From assembly GCF_900111925.1 (NCBI RefSeq), contig NZ_FOKA01000001.1, positions 434,001-498,000 of the forward strand: DNA of 64,000 nt, in the 5' to 3' direction. The notes under the pieces are model-generated. The model saw only the letters and a list, made by a program, of their open reading frames with translations, ran no database searches and was not told where the DNA came from. A program made the translations under genes and the position numbers. Positions 24,540-34,021 of the stretch are shown here, one piece after another. This DNA is from Cellulomonas marina (GTDB lineage: Bacteria > Actinomycetota > Actinomycetes > Actinomycetales > Cellulomonadaceae). How positions within the stretch are numbered: position 1 is the first letter of the stretch; every line of letters begins with the position of its first letter.

Positions 24540-27500
24540 TCACGCCTGCCCCCGGATGCTGAGCCCGCGCGGGGTGGCGAGGAAGCCGGCGGCGAGGAGC
24601 GCCTCGCCGAGCGGTGTGCGGAGCGTGCCCCCGCCGAGCACGTCGACGCCGTCGGCGCGGGCGATCGTGATCCGGCCGATGCCGCGGCTGCGCACCGTGG
24701 CGACCAGGGCCTGCGCGGCGGCGTGCAGCACGGCCGGTGACCGGTCGAACGACAGCACCGTGCGCCCGCCGCGCTCGAGGTACAGCACGAGGTCCCCGTC
24801 GACCAGGACGACGAGCGCGCCCGCCTTGCGCCCCGGTCGGTGCCGGCCGGTGGTGCCGGACCCCTCGGTCTCCGCGGGCGGGTCCGGCCACGCCAGGGCG
24901 GCACCGTAGGGGTTGGCGGGGTCGGTGGCGGCGAGCACGACCGACCACGGCACGTCCTCGCGGCGCTCGGCGCTCACCGGGGTGGTCCACGGCAGGTCGG
25001 GGCCCTCCGTCGACCGCTCGGACTCCTCCCGGGCGTGCTCGCGCGCCCGGGTGACGACCTCCGCGTCCGTGCGGAGCCGGTCGACCGCGCCGGGCAGGGC
25101 GAACTGCGACCCGCCCAGGCGCTCGACGAAGTAGCCGCGCCGGACCTGGCCCGCCGCCTCGAGCGCGACCAGCACGCGGTACACCTGCGCGAACCGGGAG
25201 CCGATGCCCTCCGCGGGTGCCACGGCGCGCGTGAGCACGCCGTGCCGGTCGAGGAGCTGGGCGGCCAGTGCGTGCGCGCGCACGGTCGGGTCCTCCTCCC
25301 GCACCGGCAGGAGCGACCAGCGGCCACCCGCAGCCCCCGCGTGGAGCGCGGCGGCCGTCACGGCGTCGCCCCGTACGGCCGCCGTTCCCTGCGTGTCCGG
25401 ACCGACGGCGACGCCCCCGTCGTGGGCGGTGCCGGCACCGCCCCCCGGCAGGGGCAGGCCGCCGAGGCGGCCCGCGGTCCGCAGGCCGAGCCGCGGCCGC
25501 AGCGGACGGCTGCGCGGCGCGGCGCTGCGGGTGCGGTGGGCGGTGGAGCCGGTGCCCAACCAGGCCCGCAGCGGCGCCAGGGAGTCGTTGGTGACGTGAC
25601 CGGCCCACACGAGGTCCCACAGGGCGGCGGCGACCGACGCCGACGGCACCGGCCCGGGCAGGGCCGCACCCACCCGTCCTGCCAGCGCCGTGAGGAAGAA
25701 GGCGCCCCCGCCCTCCAGCGCCGCCAGGACCGCGCGGTGCAGGTCGGTCAGCTCCGCCTCGGCGTCGGGCAGCGGGAGCGTGAGGTCGGCGACGGCGGTC
25801 GGGTGCAGCGAGACCAGCCCGTCGTGCCCGCTGAGCGCCCCGTGCCCCGCCCACACGACCTCACCCGCGGCCGTCAGCTCGTCGAGCATGGCCGGGACGT
25901 AGTCGGCCACGCGCGCGGGCAGCACGTGCGTCTCGAGCGCGGAAGCCGGCAGGACCGCCCCGGCGAGCTGCTCGACGACCCGGGCGACGCCGTCGACCCC
26001 GCGGTGCACCGCCGCACCGGCGCTGCGGGCGGGCCCCACCGCGGGCCGGACGCCGTGCCACCGGGGCAGGAACACGCCCAGCGCGGCAGGCTCGACGGGC
26101 TCGACCTGGGCCCGCAGGACCGCCAGGCTGCGCCGCCGCAGCGTGCGCAGGACCTCGGCGTCGCAGTACTCGTCGCCCGTGCCGCCCAGCACCTCCGGCC
26201 GGAGCCGGCCCTGGGCGACGACGCGTGCAGACTCCAGCCGCCGCAGCACGTCCTGGACCACCGCCACCCCCAGCCCGAAGCGGGCGGCGAGCGCGTGCGC
26301 GGTGAACGGGCCGTGCGTGCGGGCGTGGCGTCGCACCAGGTCGCCGAGCGGGTCCGGCAGGACCTCCGTGAACACCTCCGGCACCCCGACGGGCAGGGCG
26401 ACGCCGAGCGCGTCGCGCAGGCGGCCGGCGTCCTCGACGGCCGCCCACTGCTCGGCGTCGTCGGGCGCGACCCCGCCGAGGCGCACGCGGATGGCCCGCC
26501 GGGTGCGCTCGAGCTCCTCGAGCCACCCGCGCACCTCGTCCGCGACCTCGGCGCGCGTGCGCTCGAGCACGGCGGCCGAGGTCAGCGGACCGTGCCGGCG
26601 CAGGACGTCCGCCACCTGCTCGAGGGTCCCCGCCCGCCGGTCCGGGGCGGTGCCCGTCACCTCGGCCTCCGTCTGCTCGACGGCCTGCGGGTCGAGCAGG
26701 TCGGCGAGCTGGGACTCCCCGCCCTGGCCGAGGAGCTCGGCCAGCAGCGTCGGGTCGAGGGTGAGGGCCGCCGCCCGGCGCTCGGCGAGCGGTGCGTCGC
26801 CGTCGTACAGGAACTGCGCGGTGTAGCCGAAGAGCAGCGTCTGGGCGAAGGGGGACGGGTGCGGGGTCGTGACCTCGACGACGCGGATGCGCCGGGCCGC
26901 GACGTCCCGCATGAGGTCGGCGAGGGCGGCGGTGTCGAAGTCGTCCTGGAGGCACTCCCGCACCGCCTCGAGCAGGATGGGGAACCCCGGGTGCCCGGCC
27001 GCCACCTGCAGCAGCTGGGCCGACCGCTGACGCTGCTGCCACAGGGGCTGCCGCCGGTCCGGCCGCCGGCGGGGGAGCAGCAGCGCCCGGCTGGCGGCCT
27101 CCCGGAACCGGGCGCCGAACATGGCCGACCCGCCGAGCTCCGAGCGGACCAGATCCAGCACCTCCTCGGGCTCGACGAGGAGGTCCGCGACGGTGATGGC
27201 CGGTCCCGACCCGTCCGGGTCGGCGGCGCCGGGGTCCCAGGTCTCGGCGTCGAGCACGTCGGGCAGGCGCAGGACGATCCCGTCGTCGGAGTGCAGGGCG
27301 GCCGCGTCCACGCCGAACCGCTCGCGCAGGCGGGCGCCGATGACGAGGGCCCAGGGGGCGTGCACGCGCGCGCCGAAGGGCGAGTGCAGGACCACCCGCC
27401 AGTCGCCGAGCTCGTCGCGGAAGCGCTCGAGCACGAGCGTGCGGTCGGTGGGCACCTGGCCCGTGGCCTCCGCCTGCTCGCGCACGTACGTCAGCAGGTT

Positions 27501-29594
27501 GTCGGCGGCCCAGCCGTCGAGGCCGGCGGCCTCGGCCCGGGCCCGGGCGTCCGCGTCGTCCAGCGCGACGAGCTCGCGCACCCAGCCGCCCATCGCGCGG
27601 CCGAGCTCGACGGGCCGGCCCGGGGAGTCGCCCTTCCAGAAGGGCAGCCGGCCGGGGACGCCGGGTGCGGGGCTGACGAGCACGCGGTCGGGCGTGATCT
27701 CCTCGATGCGCCAGGTGCTCGACCCGAGGGTGAAGGTGTCGCCCACGCGGGACTCGTACACCATCTCCTCGTCGAGCTCCCCGACGCGCCGGCCGCCGCG
27801 CTGCCGGCCCGCGCCGGTCTCCGCGTCCGCCGGGACGTCCGTCGTCGTCGCGCCCGCGGCGAGGAAGACGCCGTACAGCCCCCGGTCGGGGATGGTGCCG
27901 CCGCTGGTCACCGCCAGGCGCAGCGCCCCCGGCCGGGCCGTCAGCACGTCGGTGACCCGGTCCCAGACGACGCGCGGGCGCAGCTCGGCGAACTCCTCGC
28001 TCGGGTAGCGCCCCGCCAGCATGTCGAGCACCGCGCGCAGGGTCGCGTCCCCGAGCGTGACGTAGGGGGCCGCCCGGCGGACGACGCGTGCCAGGTCCTC
28101 GACCGGCCAGTCCTCGACCGCCACCATCGCGACGACCTGCTGTGCCAGCACGTCGAGGGGGTTGGCCGGCACGCCGAGGGGCTCCAGCTCCCCGCGCCGC
28201 ATGCGCTCGGCCGTCACCGCCGCGGGCACGAGCTCGCCCCGGAAGGTGGGGAAGACGACGCCGCGCGACACCGCGCCCACCTGGTGCCCCGCCCGTCCCA
28301 CGCGCTGCAGGCCGCTCGCCACCGACGGGGGCGACCCGACCTGGACCACGAGGTCGACCGCGCCCATGTCGATGCCGAGCTCGAGCGAGCTCGTCGCGAC
28401 GACCGCGGGCAGGCGCCCCGCCTTGAGCTCGGACTCCGTGCGGGTGCGCTCGGCGCGGCTCATGGAGCCGTGGTGCGCACGGGCGAGGACCTGCGCGGCG
28501 TCCGTCGTGTCGATCCCCGCGGAGGCGCCGGACTGCGCCTGCACGGCGGCGGCGTGCAGCGTGCCGCGGTCCGGCACGTCGACGCCGTGGCGTTCGGCCC
28601 AGATCTCGTTCATGCGCGCCGTGAGGCGCTCGGCGCCGCGCCGGGAGTTCGTGAAGACCAGCGTGGAGCGGTGACCGCCGACGAGGTCCACGACGCGTTC
28701 CTCGACGTGGGGCCATATCGACGCGCGCGGCGTGCCTCCGCCGCCCTGCCCGGTGAGGTCGAGCTCCCCGGCCGGGACCGCCCCCTCCGGCGTGGGCCGG
28801 TCGTGCGCCGGACCCGCCGACGCGATGTCGCCCAGGTCGGGCACGGGTACGACGACGTCGACCTCGATCGTCTTCGTCGACGGGGGCTGGACGACCCGGA
28901 CGGGACGCCCGCCGTCCTCGATCGCGCGGGCGCCGCCGAGGAAGGCGGCCACCGCGTCGACGGGCCGGACGGTCGCGGACAGGCCCACCCGCTGCGCCGG
29001 CCCGGGGCCGCCGGGAGCCTCGAGCAGCGCGTCGAGGCGTTCGAGCGACAGCGCGAGGTGGGCGCCCCGCTTCGTGCCCGCCACCGCGTGGATCTCGTCG
29101 AGGATGACCGTGCGCACGCCGCTCAGGCCGGCGCGCGCGGCGGAGGTCAGCACGAGGTACAGCGACTCGGGCGTCGTGATGAGGATGTCGGGCGGCTGGG
29201 TGGCGAAGGACCGGCGCTCCGCGGGCGGCGTGTCCCCGGTGCGGATGCCCACCGTCACGTCGGGCAGCGACCGGCCCAGCCGGGTGGCGGCCTGGCGGAT
29301 GCCGACGAGCGGCGAGCGCAGGTTGCGCTCCACGTCCGTGGCCAGGGCCTTGAGCGGCGAGACGTACAGCACGCGGCAGCGGCGGACCGCCTCCTCGACC
29401 GGCGGACCGGTGAGCAGCCCGTCGAGCGCCCACAGGAACGCGGCGAGCGTCTTGCCCGAGCCGGTGGGGGCGACGACCAGCGCGTGCGCCCCGCCCTGCA
29501 CGGCCTCCCAGGCGCCCGTCTGGGCCGCCGTGGGCGCGTGGAAGGCCCCGGCGAACCAGCTCCGGGTCGGCTCGGAGAAGCCCTCGCTCAGCAC
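24540..29594 (-). CDS. lhr: Lhr-type ATP-dependent DNA helicase
   Basis: Superfamily 2 helicase of 1684 residues, the Lhr long form. Walker A is APTGSGKT (residues 42-49), Walker B is DEIH (166-169), followed by RVGLSATVRP, then the second RecA fold (LVFTNSRRGAERLTARM, VVATSSLELGIDMGAVDLVVQVGSP, QRVGRAGHQVG). Beyond about residue 800 comes the long Lhr C-terminal region (Lhr-CTD), including PHPSPFAQTLLFGYTAQFLYDGDAPLAERRAAAL. In the family it is a single-stranded-DNA translocase induced by DNA damage. The GTG at 29594 is preceded at 6 nt by GACGAT, a possible weak leaderless -10; there is no clear ribosome-binding site. Downstream is nei. Confidence 0.94.
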   Translation of the reverse strand: MLSEGFSEPTRSWFAGAFHAPTAAQTGAWEAVQGGAHALVVAPTGSGKTLAAFLWALDGLLTGPPVEEAVRRCRVLYVSPLKALATDVERNLRSPLVGIRQAATRLGRSLPDVTVGIRTGDTPPAERRSFATQPPDILITTPESLYLVLTSAARAGLSGVRTVILDEIHAVAGTKRGAHLALSLERLDALLEAPGGPGPAQRVGLSATVRPVDAVAAFLGGARAIEDGGRPVRVVQPPSTKTIEVDVVVPVPDLGDIASAGPAHDRPTPEGAVPAGELDLTGQGGGGTPRASIWPHVEERVVDLVGGHRSTLVFTNSRRGAERLTARMNEIWAERHGVDVPDRGTLHAAAVQAQSGASAGIDTTDAAQVLARAHHGSMSRAERTRTESELKAGRLPAVVATSSLELGIDMGAVDLVVQVGSPPSVASGLQRVGRAGHQVGAVSRGVVFPTFRGELVPAAVTAERMRRGELEPLGVPANPLDVLAQQVVAMVAVEDWPVEDLARVVRRAAPYVTLGDATLRAVLDMLAGRYPSEEFAELRPRVVWDRVTDVLTARPGALRLAVTSGGTIPDRGLYGVFLAAGATTTDVPADAETGAGRQRGGRRVGELDEEMVYESRVGDTFTLGSSTWRIEEITPDRVLVSPAPGVPGRLPFWKGDSPGRPVELGRAMGGWVRELVALDDADARARAEAAGLDGWAADNLLTYVREQAEATGQVPTDRTLVLERFRDELGDWRVVLHSPFGARVHAPWALVIGARLRERFGVDAAALHSDDGIVLRLPDVLDAETWDPGAADPDGSGPAITVADLLVEPEEVLDLVRSELGGSAMFGARFREAASRALLLPRRRPDRRQPLWQQRQRSAQLLQVAAGHPGFPILLEAVRECLQDDFDTAALADLMRDVAARRIRVVEVTTPHPSPFAQTLLFGYTAQFLYDGDAPLAERRAAALTLDPTLLAELLGQGGESQLADLLDPQAVEQTEAEVTGTAPDRRAGTLEQVADVLRRHGPLTSAAVLERTRAEVADEVRGWLEELERTRRAIRVRLGGVAPDDAEQWAAVEDAGRLRDALGVALPVGVPEVFTEVLPDPLGDLVRRHARTHGPFTAHALAARFGLGVAVVQDVLRRLESARVVAQGRLRPEVLGGTGDEYCDAEVLRTLRRRSLAVLRAQVEPVEPAALGVFLPRWHGVRPAVGPARSAGAAVHRGVDGVARVVEQLAGAVLPASALETHVLPARVADYVPAMLDELTAAGEVVWAGHGALSGHDGLVSLHPTAVADLTLPLPDAEAELTDLHRAVLAALEGGGAFFLTALAGRVGAALPGPVPSASVAAALWDLVWAGHVTNDSLAPLRAWLGTGSTAHRTRSAAPRSRPLRPRLGLRTAGRLGGLPLPGGGAGTAHDGGVAVGPDTQGTAAVRGDAVTAAALHAGAAGGRWSLLPVREEDPTVRAHALAAQLLDRHGVLTRAVAPAEGIGSRFAQVYRVLVALEAAGQVRRGYFVERLGGSQFALPGAVDRLRTDAEVVTRAREHAREESERSTEGPDLPWTTPVSAERREDVPWSVVLAATDPANPYGAALAWPDPPAETEGSGTTGRHRPGRKAGALVVLVDGDLVLYLERGGRTVLSFDRSPAVLHAAAQALVATVRSRGIGRITIARADGVDVLGGGTLRTPLGEALLAAGFLATPRGLSIRGQA

Positions 29595-29664
29595 GGCGTC
29601 ATCGTCGCAGCCACCACCGACACGCGCGCGACGCCCCCGGCGGACGCACAGGCGCGCGTCGCAG

Positions 29665-29728
29665 CTGCACGGGCGTGGCTGCACGGGAGGCTGCACGGGA
29701 GGCTGCACCGGAGGCCGCACGGGCGTGG
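29665..29728. repeat. 12-bp repeat upstream of lhr
   Basis: Three 12-bp units (ctgcacgggagg) flanked on both sides by a 14-bp variant ending gggcgtgg, in the gap between the divergent lhr and DUF3046 genes. Confidence 0.8.
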
Positions 29729-29780
29729 TGCCCCGCGCCGCGCGGCGGGTGACGGCGGGCGCGGGCCGCGGGTCGGGTGG

Positions 29781-29786
29781 CAGGCT
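29781..29786 (+). promoter_or_regulatory. leaderless -10 of the DUF3046 gene (CAGGCT)
   Basis: CAGGCT lies six bases before the GTG at 29793 and has the same geometry as the TAnnnT sites elsewhere in the window. Confidence 0.5.
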
Positions 29787-29792
29787 GGTGCC

Positions 29793-30026
29793 GTGACGTA
29801 CCGCGAGTTCTGGGCCCTGGTCGACGAGGTGCTCGGCCGCGCGCAGGGGCGGGTGCTCGCCCAGGAGCTCGTGCTCGGGGCGGTCGGCGGGCGCTCCGCG
29901 CAGGAGGCGCTCGACGCCGGGGTCCCGCCCCGCGACGTGTGGCACGCCCTGTGCGACGCCCTCGAGGTGCCCGACGCGCGCCGGTGGGGGCAGGACGACC
30001 GCCGGCCCGCTCCTCCGTCCCGCTGA
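29793..30026 (+). CDS. DUF3046 family protein
   Basis: The 77-residue protein TYREFWALVDEVLG...VLGAVGGRSAQEALDAGVPPRDVWHALCDALEVPDARRWGQ matches the small DUF3046 family found next to recA in Actinobacteria (EFW near the start, LGGRT-like turn, VW..LCDALDVP). Function is unknown. The longer open frame through this region is antisense to lhr and is not real. The GTG start has no ribosome-binding site, so it is probably leaderless. Confidence 0.85.
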   Translation: MTYREFWALVDEVLGRAQGRVLAQELVLGAVGGRSAQEALDAGVPPRDVWHALCDALEVPDARRWGQDDRRPAPPSR

Positions 30027-30128
30027 GGGCGCGCGTCGGCGACGAGGCGAAGGGGCGGTCCGGGCGCTGCGGGGGCGGGAGGGCCGGCGTGCGGAGGCGC
30101 GGACGCCGCCACGGCGTGTCGCACGTCG

Positions 30129-30144
30129 TCGAACATGCGTACGG
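30129..30144 (+). promoter_or_regulatory. SOS box (LexA site) of recA
   Basis: tcgaacatgcgtacgg matches the actinobacterial LexA consensus TCGAAC-N4-GTTCGA at 10 of 12 positions (the right half is GTACGG). It lies immediately upstream of the -10 TAGAGT, within the promoter spacer, where a bound repressor would block polymerase. Confidence 0.75.
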
Positions 30145-30145
30145 C

Positions 30146-30151
30146 TAGAGT
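30146..30151 (+). promoter_or_regulatory. -10 of recA (TAGAGT)
   Basis: TAGAGT directly follows the SOS-box-like site. Start of transcription is expected near 30158, about 178 nt before the recA ATG. Confidence 0.6.
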
Positions 30152-30335
30152 CGTGCACGGCTGACACCGGTCGGTGCCGCGTCGAGCCGTCCCCAGCCCC
30201 CGTCGCGGGGGCACCCGGACGCCCGGCGCCGCGTCCCGGCCGGCGTGTCGGTGGTCGGGCATACCGTCAGCCGCGTCAGAGACCAGCCCCCGCAGGCCGC
30301 AGCGCACCCGCTGCCCAGGACGACAGGTGGACGCC

Positions 30336-31379
30336 ATGCCCGTAGCACCCAAGGACCGCGAGAAGGCTCTCGAGGTCGCCCTCAGCCAGATCGACCGCCA
30401 GTTCGGCAAGGGGTCGGTGATGCGCCTCGGCGACGAGGGGCGCGCCCCCGTCGAGGTCATCCCCACGGGCTCCATCGCCCTGGACGTGGCGCTCGGGATC
30501 GGCGGCCTGCCCCGCGGCCGCGTCATCGAGATCTACGGCCCGGAGTCGTCCGGCAAGACGACGGTGGCCCTGCACGCGGTGGCCAACGCCCAGCGCGCCG
30601 GCGGGATCGCCGCCTTCATCGACGCGGAGCACGCGCTGGACCCGGAGTACGCGAAGAAGCTGGGCGTCGACACCGACGCGCTGCTCGTCTCGCAGCCGGA
30701 CACGGGTGAGCAGGCGCTCGAGATCATGGACATGCTGATCCGCTCCGGCGCGATCGACATCGTCGTCATCGACTCGGTCGCCGCCCTCGTGCCCAAGGCC
30801 GAGATCGAGGGGGAGATGGGCGACAGCCACGTCGGCCTCCAGGCGCGGCTCATGTCGCAGGCGCTGCGCAAGATCACCGGTGCGCTCAACTCCTCCGGCA
30901 CCACGGCGATCTTCATCAACCAGCTGCGGGAGAAGATCGGGGTCTTCTTCGGCTCCCCCGAGACCACCACCGGCGGCAAGGCGCTGAAGTTCTACGCCTC
31001 CGTGCGGATGGACATCCGCCGCATCGAGACCCTCAAGGAGGGCACCGACGCGGTCGGCAACCGGACCCGGGTCAAGGTCGTCAAGAACAAGTTGGCGCCG
31101 CCCTTCAAGCAGGCCGAGTTCGACATCCTCTACGGCGTCGGGATCTCCCGGGAGGGGAGCCTCATCGACATGGGGGTGGAGCACGGCTTCGTCCGCAAGT
31201 CGGGTGCCTGGTACACGTACGAGGGCGACCAGCTCGGCCAGGGCAAGGAGAACGCGCGGTCGTTCCTGCGCGACAACCCCGAGCTGGCGGACGAGCTGGA
31301 CAAGAAGATCAAGGAGAAGCTGGGGGTCGGCGCCCGCGTCGACGCCCCGGCGGACGACGCGGTCCCGGTCGACTTCTGA
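30336..31379 (+). CDS. recA: RecA recombinase
   Basis: Homologous recombination ATPase and co-protease for LexA. The 347 residues are near the usual length and contain no intein. Walker A is GPESSGKT (residues 68-75), followed by [72 protein letters not shown] (L2 loop region) and the acidic C-terminus. The ATG at 30336 has AGGTGG upstream. recX follows after 16 bp. Expression is likely SOS-controlled through the upstream LexA-type site. Confidence 0.98.
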   Translation: MPVAPKDREKALEVALSQIDRQFGKGSVMRLGDEGRAPVEVIPTGSIALDVALGIGGLPRGRVIEIYGPESSGKTTVALHAVANAQRAGGIAAFIDAEHALDPEYAKKLGVDTDALLVSQPDTGEQALEIMDMLIRSGAIDIVVIDSVAALVPKAEIEGEMGDSHVGLQARLMSQALRKITGALNSSGTTAIFINQLREKIGVFFGSPETTTGGKALKFYASVRMDIRRIETLKEGTDAVGNRTRVKVVKNKLAPPFKQAEFDILYGVGISREGSLIDMGVEHGFVRKSGAWYTYEGDQLGQGKENARSFLRDNPELADELDKKIKEKLGVGARVDAPADDAVPVDF

Positions 31380-31395
31380 CCGTGCCCGCCCTCTG

Positions 31396-31986
31396 ATGGT
31401 GACAGGGACGAGGCGGGGCCGGGGGCGGCCGACGGACGAGCCGCCCCCGACCGGCTCCGCCCTGCAGGACCGGGAACCCGACGCCGAGGCCGTCGCGCGC
31501 GCGGTCGCGCTACGGCTGCTCACGGGTGCCGCGCGCAGCCGGCACCAGCTGGCCGAGGCGATGGCCCGCAAGGACGTGCCCGAGGACGTGGCCGAGCGCG
31601 TGCTCGACCGCTTCACCGAGGTCGGGCTCGTCGACGACGCGGAGTTCGCCCGGGTCCTCGTGCGCACGCGCCAGGCCGAGCGCGGGCTCGCACGGCGTGC
31701 CATCGGCGCCGAGCTGCGTCGTCGGGGCATCGACGAGGAGACGGCGGCCGAGGCCCTGGCGACGGTGGACGCCGACGACGAGGAGCGGGCCGCGCGCGGC
31801 CTCGTGCGCCGGCGGCTGGCCGCCACCGCCGGTCTGGACGCGCAGGTCCGCGTCCGGCGGACCGTGGCGGCCCTCGGTCGCAAGGGGTACGCGCCCGGAC
31901 TGGTGCTGCGGCTCGTCCGCGAGGAGCTGGCGGCCGGGACCGACGGTGTGAGCCTGCCCGACACCGACGAGCTGGGCATGGACTAG
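31396..31986 (+). CDS. recX: regulatory protein RecX
   Basis: RecA modulator of 196 residues made of three-helix repeats. The body shows ALRLLTGAARSRHQLAEAMARKDVPEDVAERVLDRFTEVGLVDDAEFARVLVRTR, then GLARRAIGAELRRRGIDEETAAEAL, and a third repeat ending GYAPGLVLRLVREEL, all typical. Start ATG at 31396 (or the adjacent GTG) lies 16 bp after the recA stop, so it is co-transcribed. The N-terminal 30 residues are a disordered Arg/Pro/Asp-rich head. Confidence 0.95.
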   Translation: MVTGTRRGRGRPTDEPPPTGSALQDREPDAEAVARAVALRLLTGAARSRHQLAEAMARKDVPEDVAERVLDRFTEVGLVDDAEFARVLVRTRQAERGLARRAIGAELRRRGIDEETAAEALATVDADDEERAARGLVRRRLAATAGLDAQVRVRRTVAALGRKGYAPGLVLRLVREELAAGTDGVSLPDTDELGMD

Positions 31987-32027
31987 CTGTACTGCCAAGC
32001 ACGGTCAGGAAAGGGGCGCGGCCTTTT

Positions 32028-32090
32028 CGGCTCGTCGCGAGCCGGTCGTCGCGAGCCGGTCGTCCCGAGCGGTTGTCGCGAGCGGTTGTC
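32028..32090. repeat. about 14-bp repeat after recX, with hairpin
   Basis: Four to five imperfect units around cggtcgtcgcgagc. The first copies form a stem (cggctcg 32028-32034 with cgagccg 32038-32044) just after a short T-run, so the array may act as the recX terminator. Confidence 0.65.
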
Positions 32091-32212
32091 GGACTCACCC
32101 GTCCTGTGCGGGCGGGGCGGGCGCGGCGCGGTCGGCGACGACGGCAGGGCTGCGTGGGCGAGGATGAGCCCTCCGGCCGCGCCGCGGCCCCGTCGACGTC
32201 GAGGAGGTGGAC

Positions 32213-33949
32213 GTGCCGTCAGCCCCGGTCGTCGCCACGGTGGTGGTGCTGGTCGTGCTCGTGCTCGCGGCCGTCCTGGTGCTCGGCGCCCGTCGGGCGG
32301 CGGGCGGTCGTGCCCCGGCGCAGGACGGGCGCGAGGAGGCGCTGCACGGCCGCGAGGAGGCGGTGCGGCGGCGCGAGGAGGCGCTCGGCGACCGGGAGCG
32401 CGCGGTGGCGTCCCGCGAGGGAGCGGTCGAGCAGCGCTCGTCCGACCTGCGGCAGGCGGAGGCCGCCCTCGCGGTGCGGGAGGCGGCGGTGGGCGCCCTC
32501 GCGGCGCGGACGGAGGCCGGTGCCGTACGCCTCGCCGAGGACCAGGAGCGGGTGGCGGCGGCGCGCCGGCTCGCCGACGAGACGGTCGAGGGTGCCCGCC
32601 GTGCGGCGGACGGTGTGCTGGCCGGCGCCCGTCGAGAGGCGGGGGAGGTGCTGACGGGCGCTCGCCGCGAGGCCGACGACGTGCTCGCAGCGGCTCGCCG
32701 CGAGGCGGGCGACCTGCTGGCCGACGTGCGGCGGCAGGTGGCCGGCACGCGCGAGCAGGCCCGGCAGGACGCGGAGGCCGTCGTCGCGGCGGCGCAGGCG
32801 GAGGCGCTGCGGACGGTCGAGGCGACGGCGGGCCTGAACGTGGAGGAGGCGCGGGAGGAGCTGCGGCGCCGACTCGTGGCCGACGCCGAGCGCGACGCCG
32901 AGGCGCAGGTGCGCCGGCTGGAGGCGGCCGCCCGCCGGTCCGCCCAGGCGAGGGCGACCCGCGCCGTCACCACGGCGGTGCAGCGGCTGGCGGGCCCGTC
33001 GAGCTCGGCGGTCTCGGTCGTCAGCGTCCGTCTGCCCGCGCCCGAGCTCAAGGGACGGGTGATCGGCAAGGAGGGGCGCAACATCCGTGCCTTCGAGGCC
33101 CTGACCGGCGTGGACGTCCTCGTCGACGAGGTGCCGGGGACCGTGGTGCTGTCCGGCTTCGACGCGGAGCGACGGGAGGTCGCCCGGGTCGCCATGGAGT
33201 CCCTCCTCCTCGACGGCCGGATCAGCCCGCCGCGGATCGAGAGCGCGTACGCCGACGCGCTCGCGGGTGCCGACGACCGCACGGAGGCGGCCGGCCACGC
33301 GGCGGCGGCGCGCGCCGGGGTGGCCGACCTGCACCCCGAGCTCGTGCGCACGCTGGGCCGGCTGCGGCTGCGGACGTCCTACGGGCAGGACGTGCTCGAG
33401 CACCTCGTCGAGTGCGCGCTGCTCGCGGCGGCCCTGGCGGCCGAGGTGGGGGCGGACGTCGCGCTGGCGCGGCGCGGGGCGTTCCTGCACGACGTCGGCA
33501 AGGCGCTGACGGCCGAGCTTCCGGGCACGCACGCCGAGGTCGGCGCGGCCCTGGCCCGCCGGTGCGGCGAGAGCGCGGCGGTCGTCAACGCCATCGCCGC
33601 GCACCACGACGAGGTCCGTCCCGAGACCGTGGAGGCGGTGCTCGTGCAGGTCGCCGACGCGATCTCCGCCGCCCGGCCGGGCGCCCGGCACGACGAGCTG
33701 GACCAGTTCGTCGAGCGCATGGGGCGCCTGGAGAGCCTCGTCGCCGAGCACGGCGGCGTCCGCCGGGCGCTGGCCATGTCGGCCGGGCGCGAGGTGCGCG
33801 TCGTCGTCGAGCCCGAGGAGGTGCGGGACGAGGACCTGCCGCGGCTGGCGGACGCGATCGCCCGGCACATCGAGCAGGACCTCAGCTATCCGGGGGAGAT
33901 CCGCGTGACGGTCGTGCGCGAGCTGCGCGCGAGCGCCACGGCGGGCTGA
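32213..33949 (+). CDS. rny: ribonuclease Y
   Basis: Membrane-anchored endoribonuclease starting mRNA decay. It has 578 residues: an N-terminal transmembrane helix (VVATVVVLVVLVLAAVLVL, about 6-25), a long Ala/Arg/Glu coiled coil to about 250 containing 11-residue repeats of the type ARREAGEVLTG, a KH domain (LKGRVIGKEGRNIRAFEALTGVDVLVDEVPGTVVLSGFD), and an HD domain with AFLHDVGKAL and AHHDEV. The GTG at 32213 follows GAGGAGG by the usual distance; the GTG at 32207 lies inside that ribosome-binding site. Many Actinobacteria rely on RNase E/G and J; presence of RNase Y next to recX is notable but fits several Micrococcales in my recollection. Confidence 0.93.
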   Translation: MPSAPVVATVVVLVVLVLAAVLVLGARRAAGGRAPAQDGREEALHGREEAVRRREEALGDRERAVASREGAVEQRSSDLRQAEAALAVREAAVGALAARTEAGAVRLAEDQERVAAARRLADETVEGARRAADGVLAGARREAGEVLTGARREADDVLAAARREAGDLLADVRRQVAGTREQARQDAEAVVAAAQAEALRTVEATAGLNVEEAREELRRRLVADAERDAEAQVRRLEAAARRSAQARATRAVTTAVQRLAGPSSSAVSVVSVRLPAPELKGRVIGKEGRNIRAFEALTGVDVLVDEVPGTVVLSGFDAERREVARVAMESLLLDGRISPPRIESAYADALAGADDRTEAAGHAAAARAGVADLHPELVRTLGRLRLRTSYGQDVLEHLVECALLAAALAAEVGADVALARRGAFLHDVGKALTAELPGTHAEVGAALARRCGESAAVVNAIAAHHDEVRPETVEAVLVQVADAISAARPGARHDELDQFVERMGRLESLVAEHGGVRRALAMSAGREVRVVVEPEEVRDEDLPRLADAIARHIEQDLSYPGEIRVTVVRELRASATAG

Positions 33950-33966
33950 GCCGGGGGCTTCCCGGC
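33950..33966. terminator. short hairpin between rny and gluD
   Basis: gccggg and cccggc arms (6 bp) around ggctt begin right after the rny stop, between two convergent genes. Confidence 0.45.
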
Positions 33967-34021
33967 GTCGCCTGGACATGGCCGGCGAGATGGGTCGCGC
34001 GGGAGGTCGCCGCGGCGGTGC

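Larger units (their letters stand above)
30027..30335 (+). other. 309-bp recA control region
   Basis: Non-coding gap between DUF3046 and recA. It holds the SOS-box-like site and -10 listed separately, and then an untranslated leader of about 178 nt. A long leader on recA contrasts with the many leaderless genes nearby and may carry further control; I see no clear riboswitch-like structure. Confidence 0.6.

Noticed and set aside
24840-30026. Very long plus-strand open frame (over 1700 codons) opposite lhr
   Set aside because: It is the high-G+C antisense shadow of lhr; translation is Arg/Gly/Ala-rich without domains. Only its last 78 codons (DUF3046) are real.
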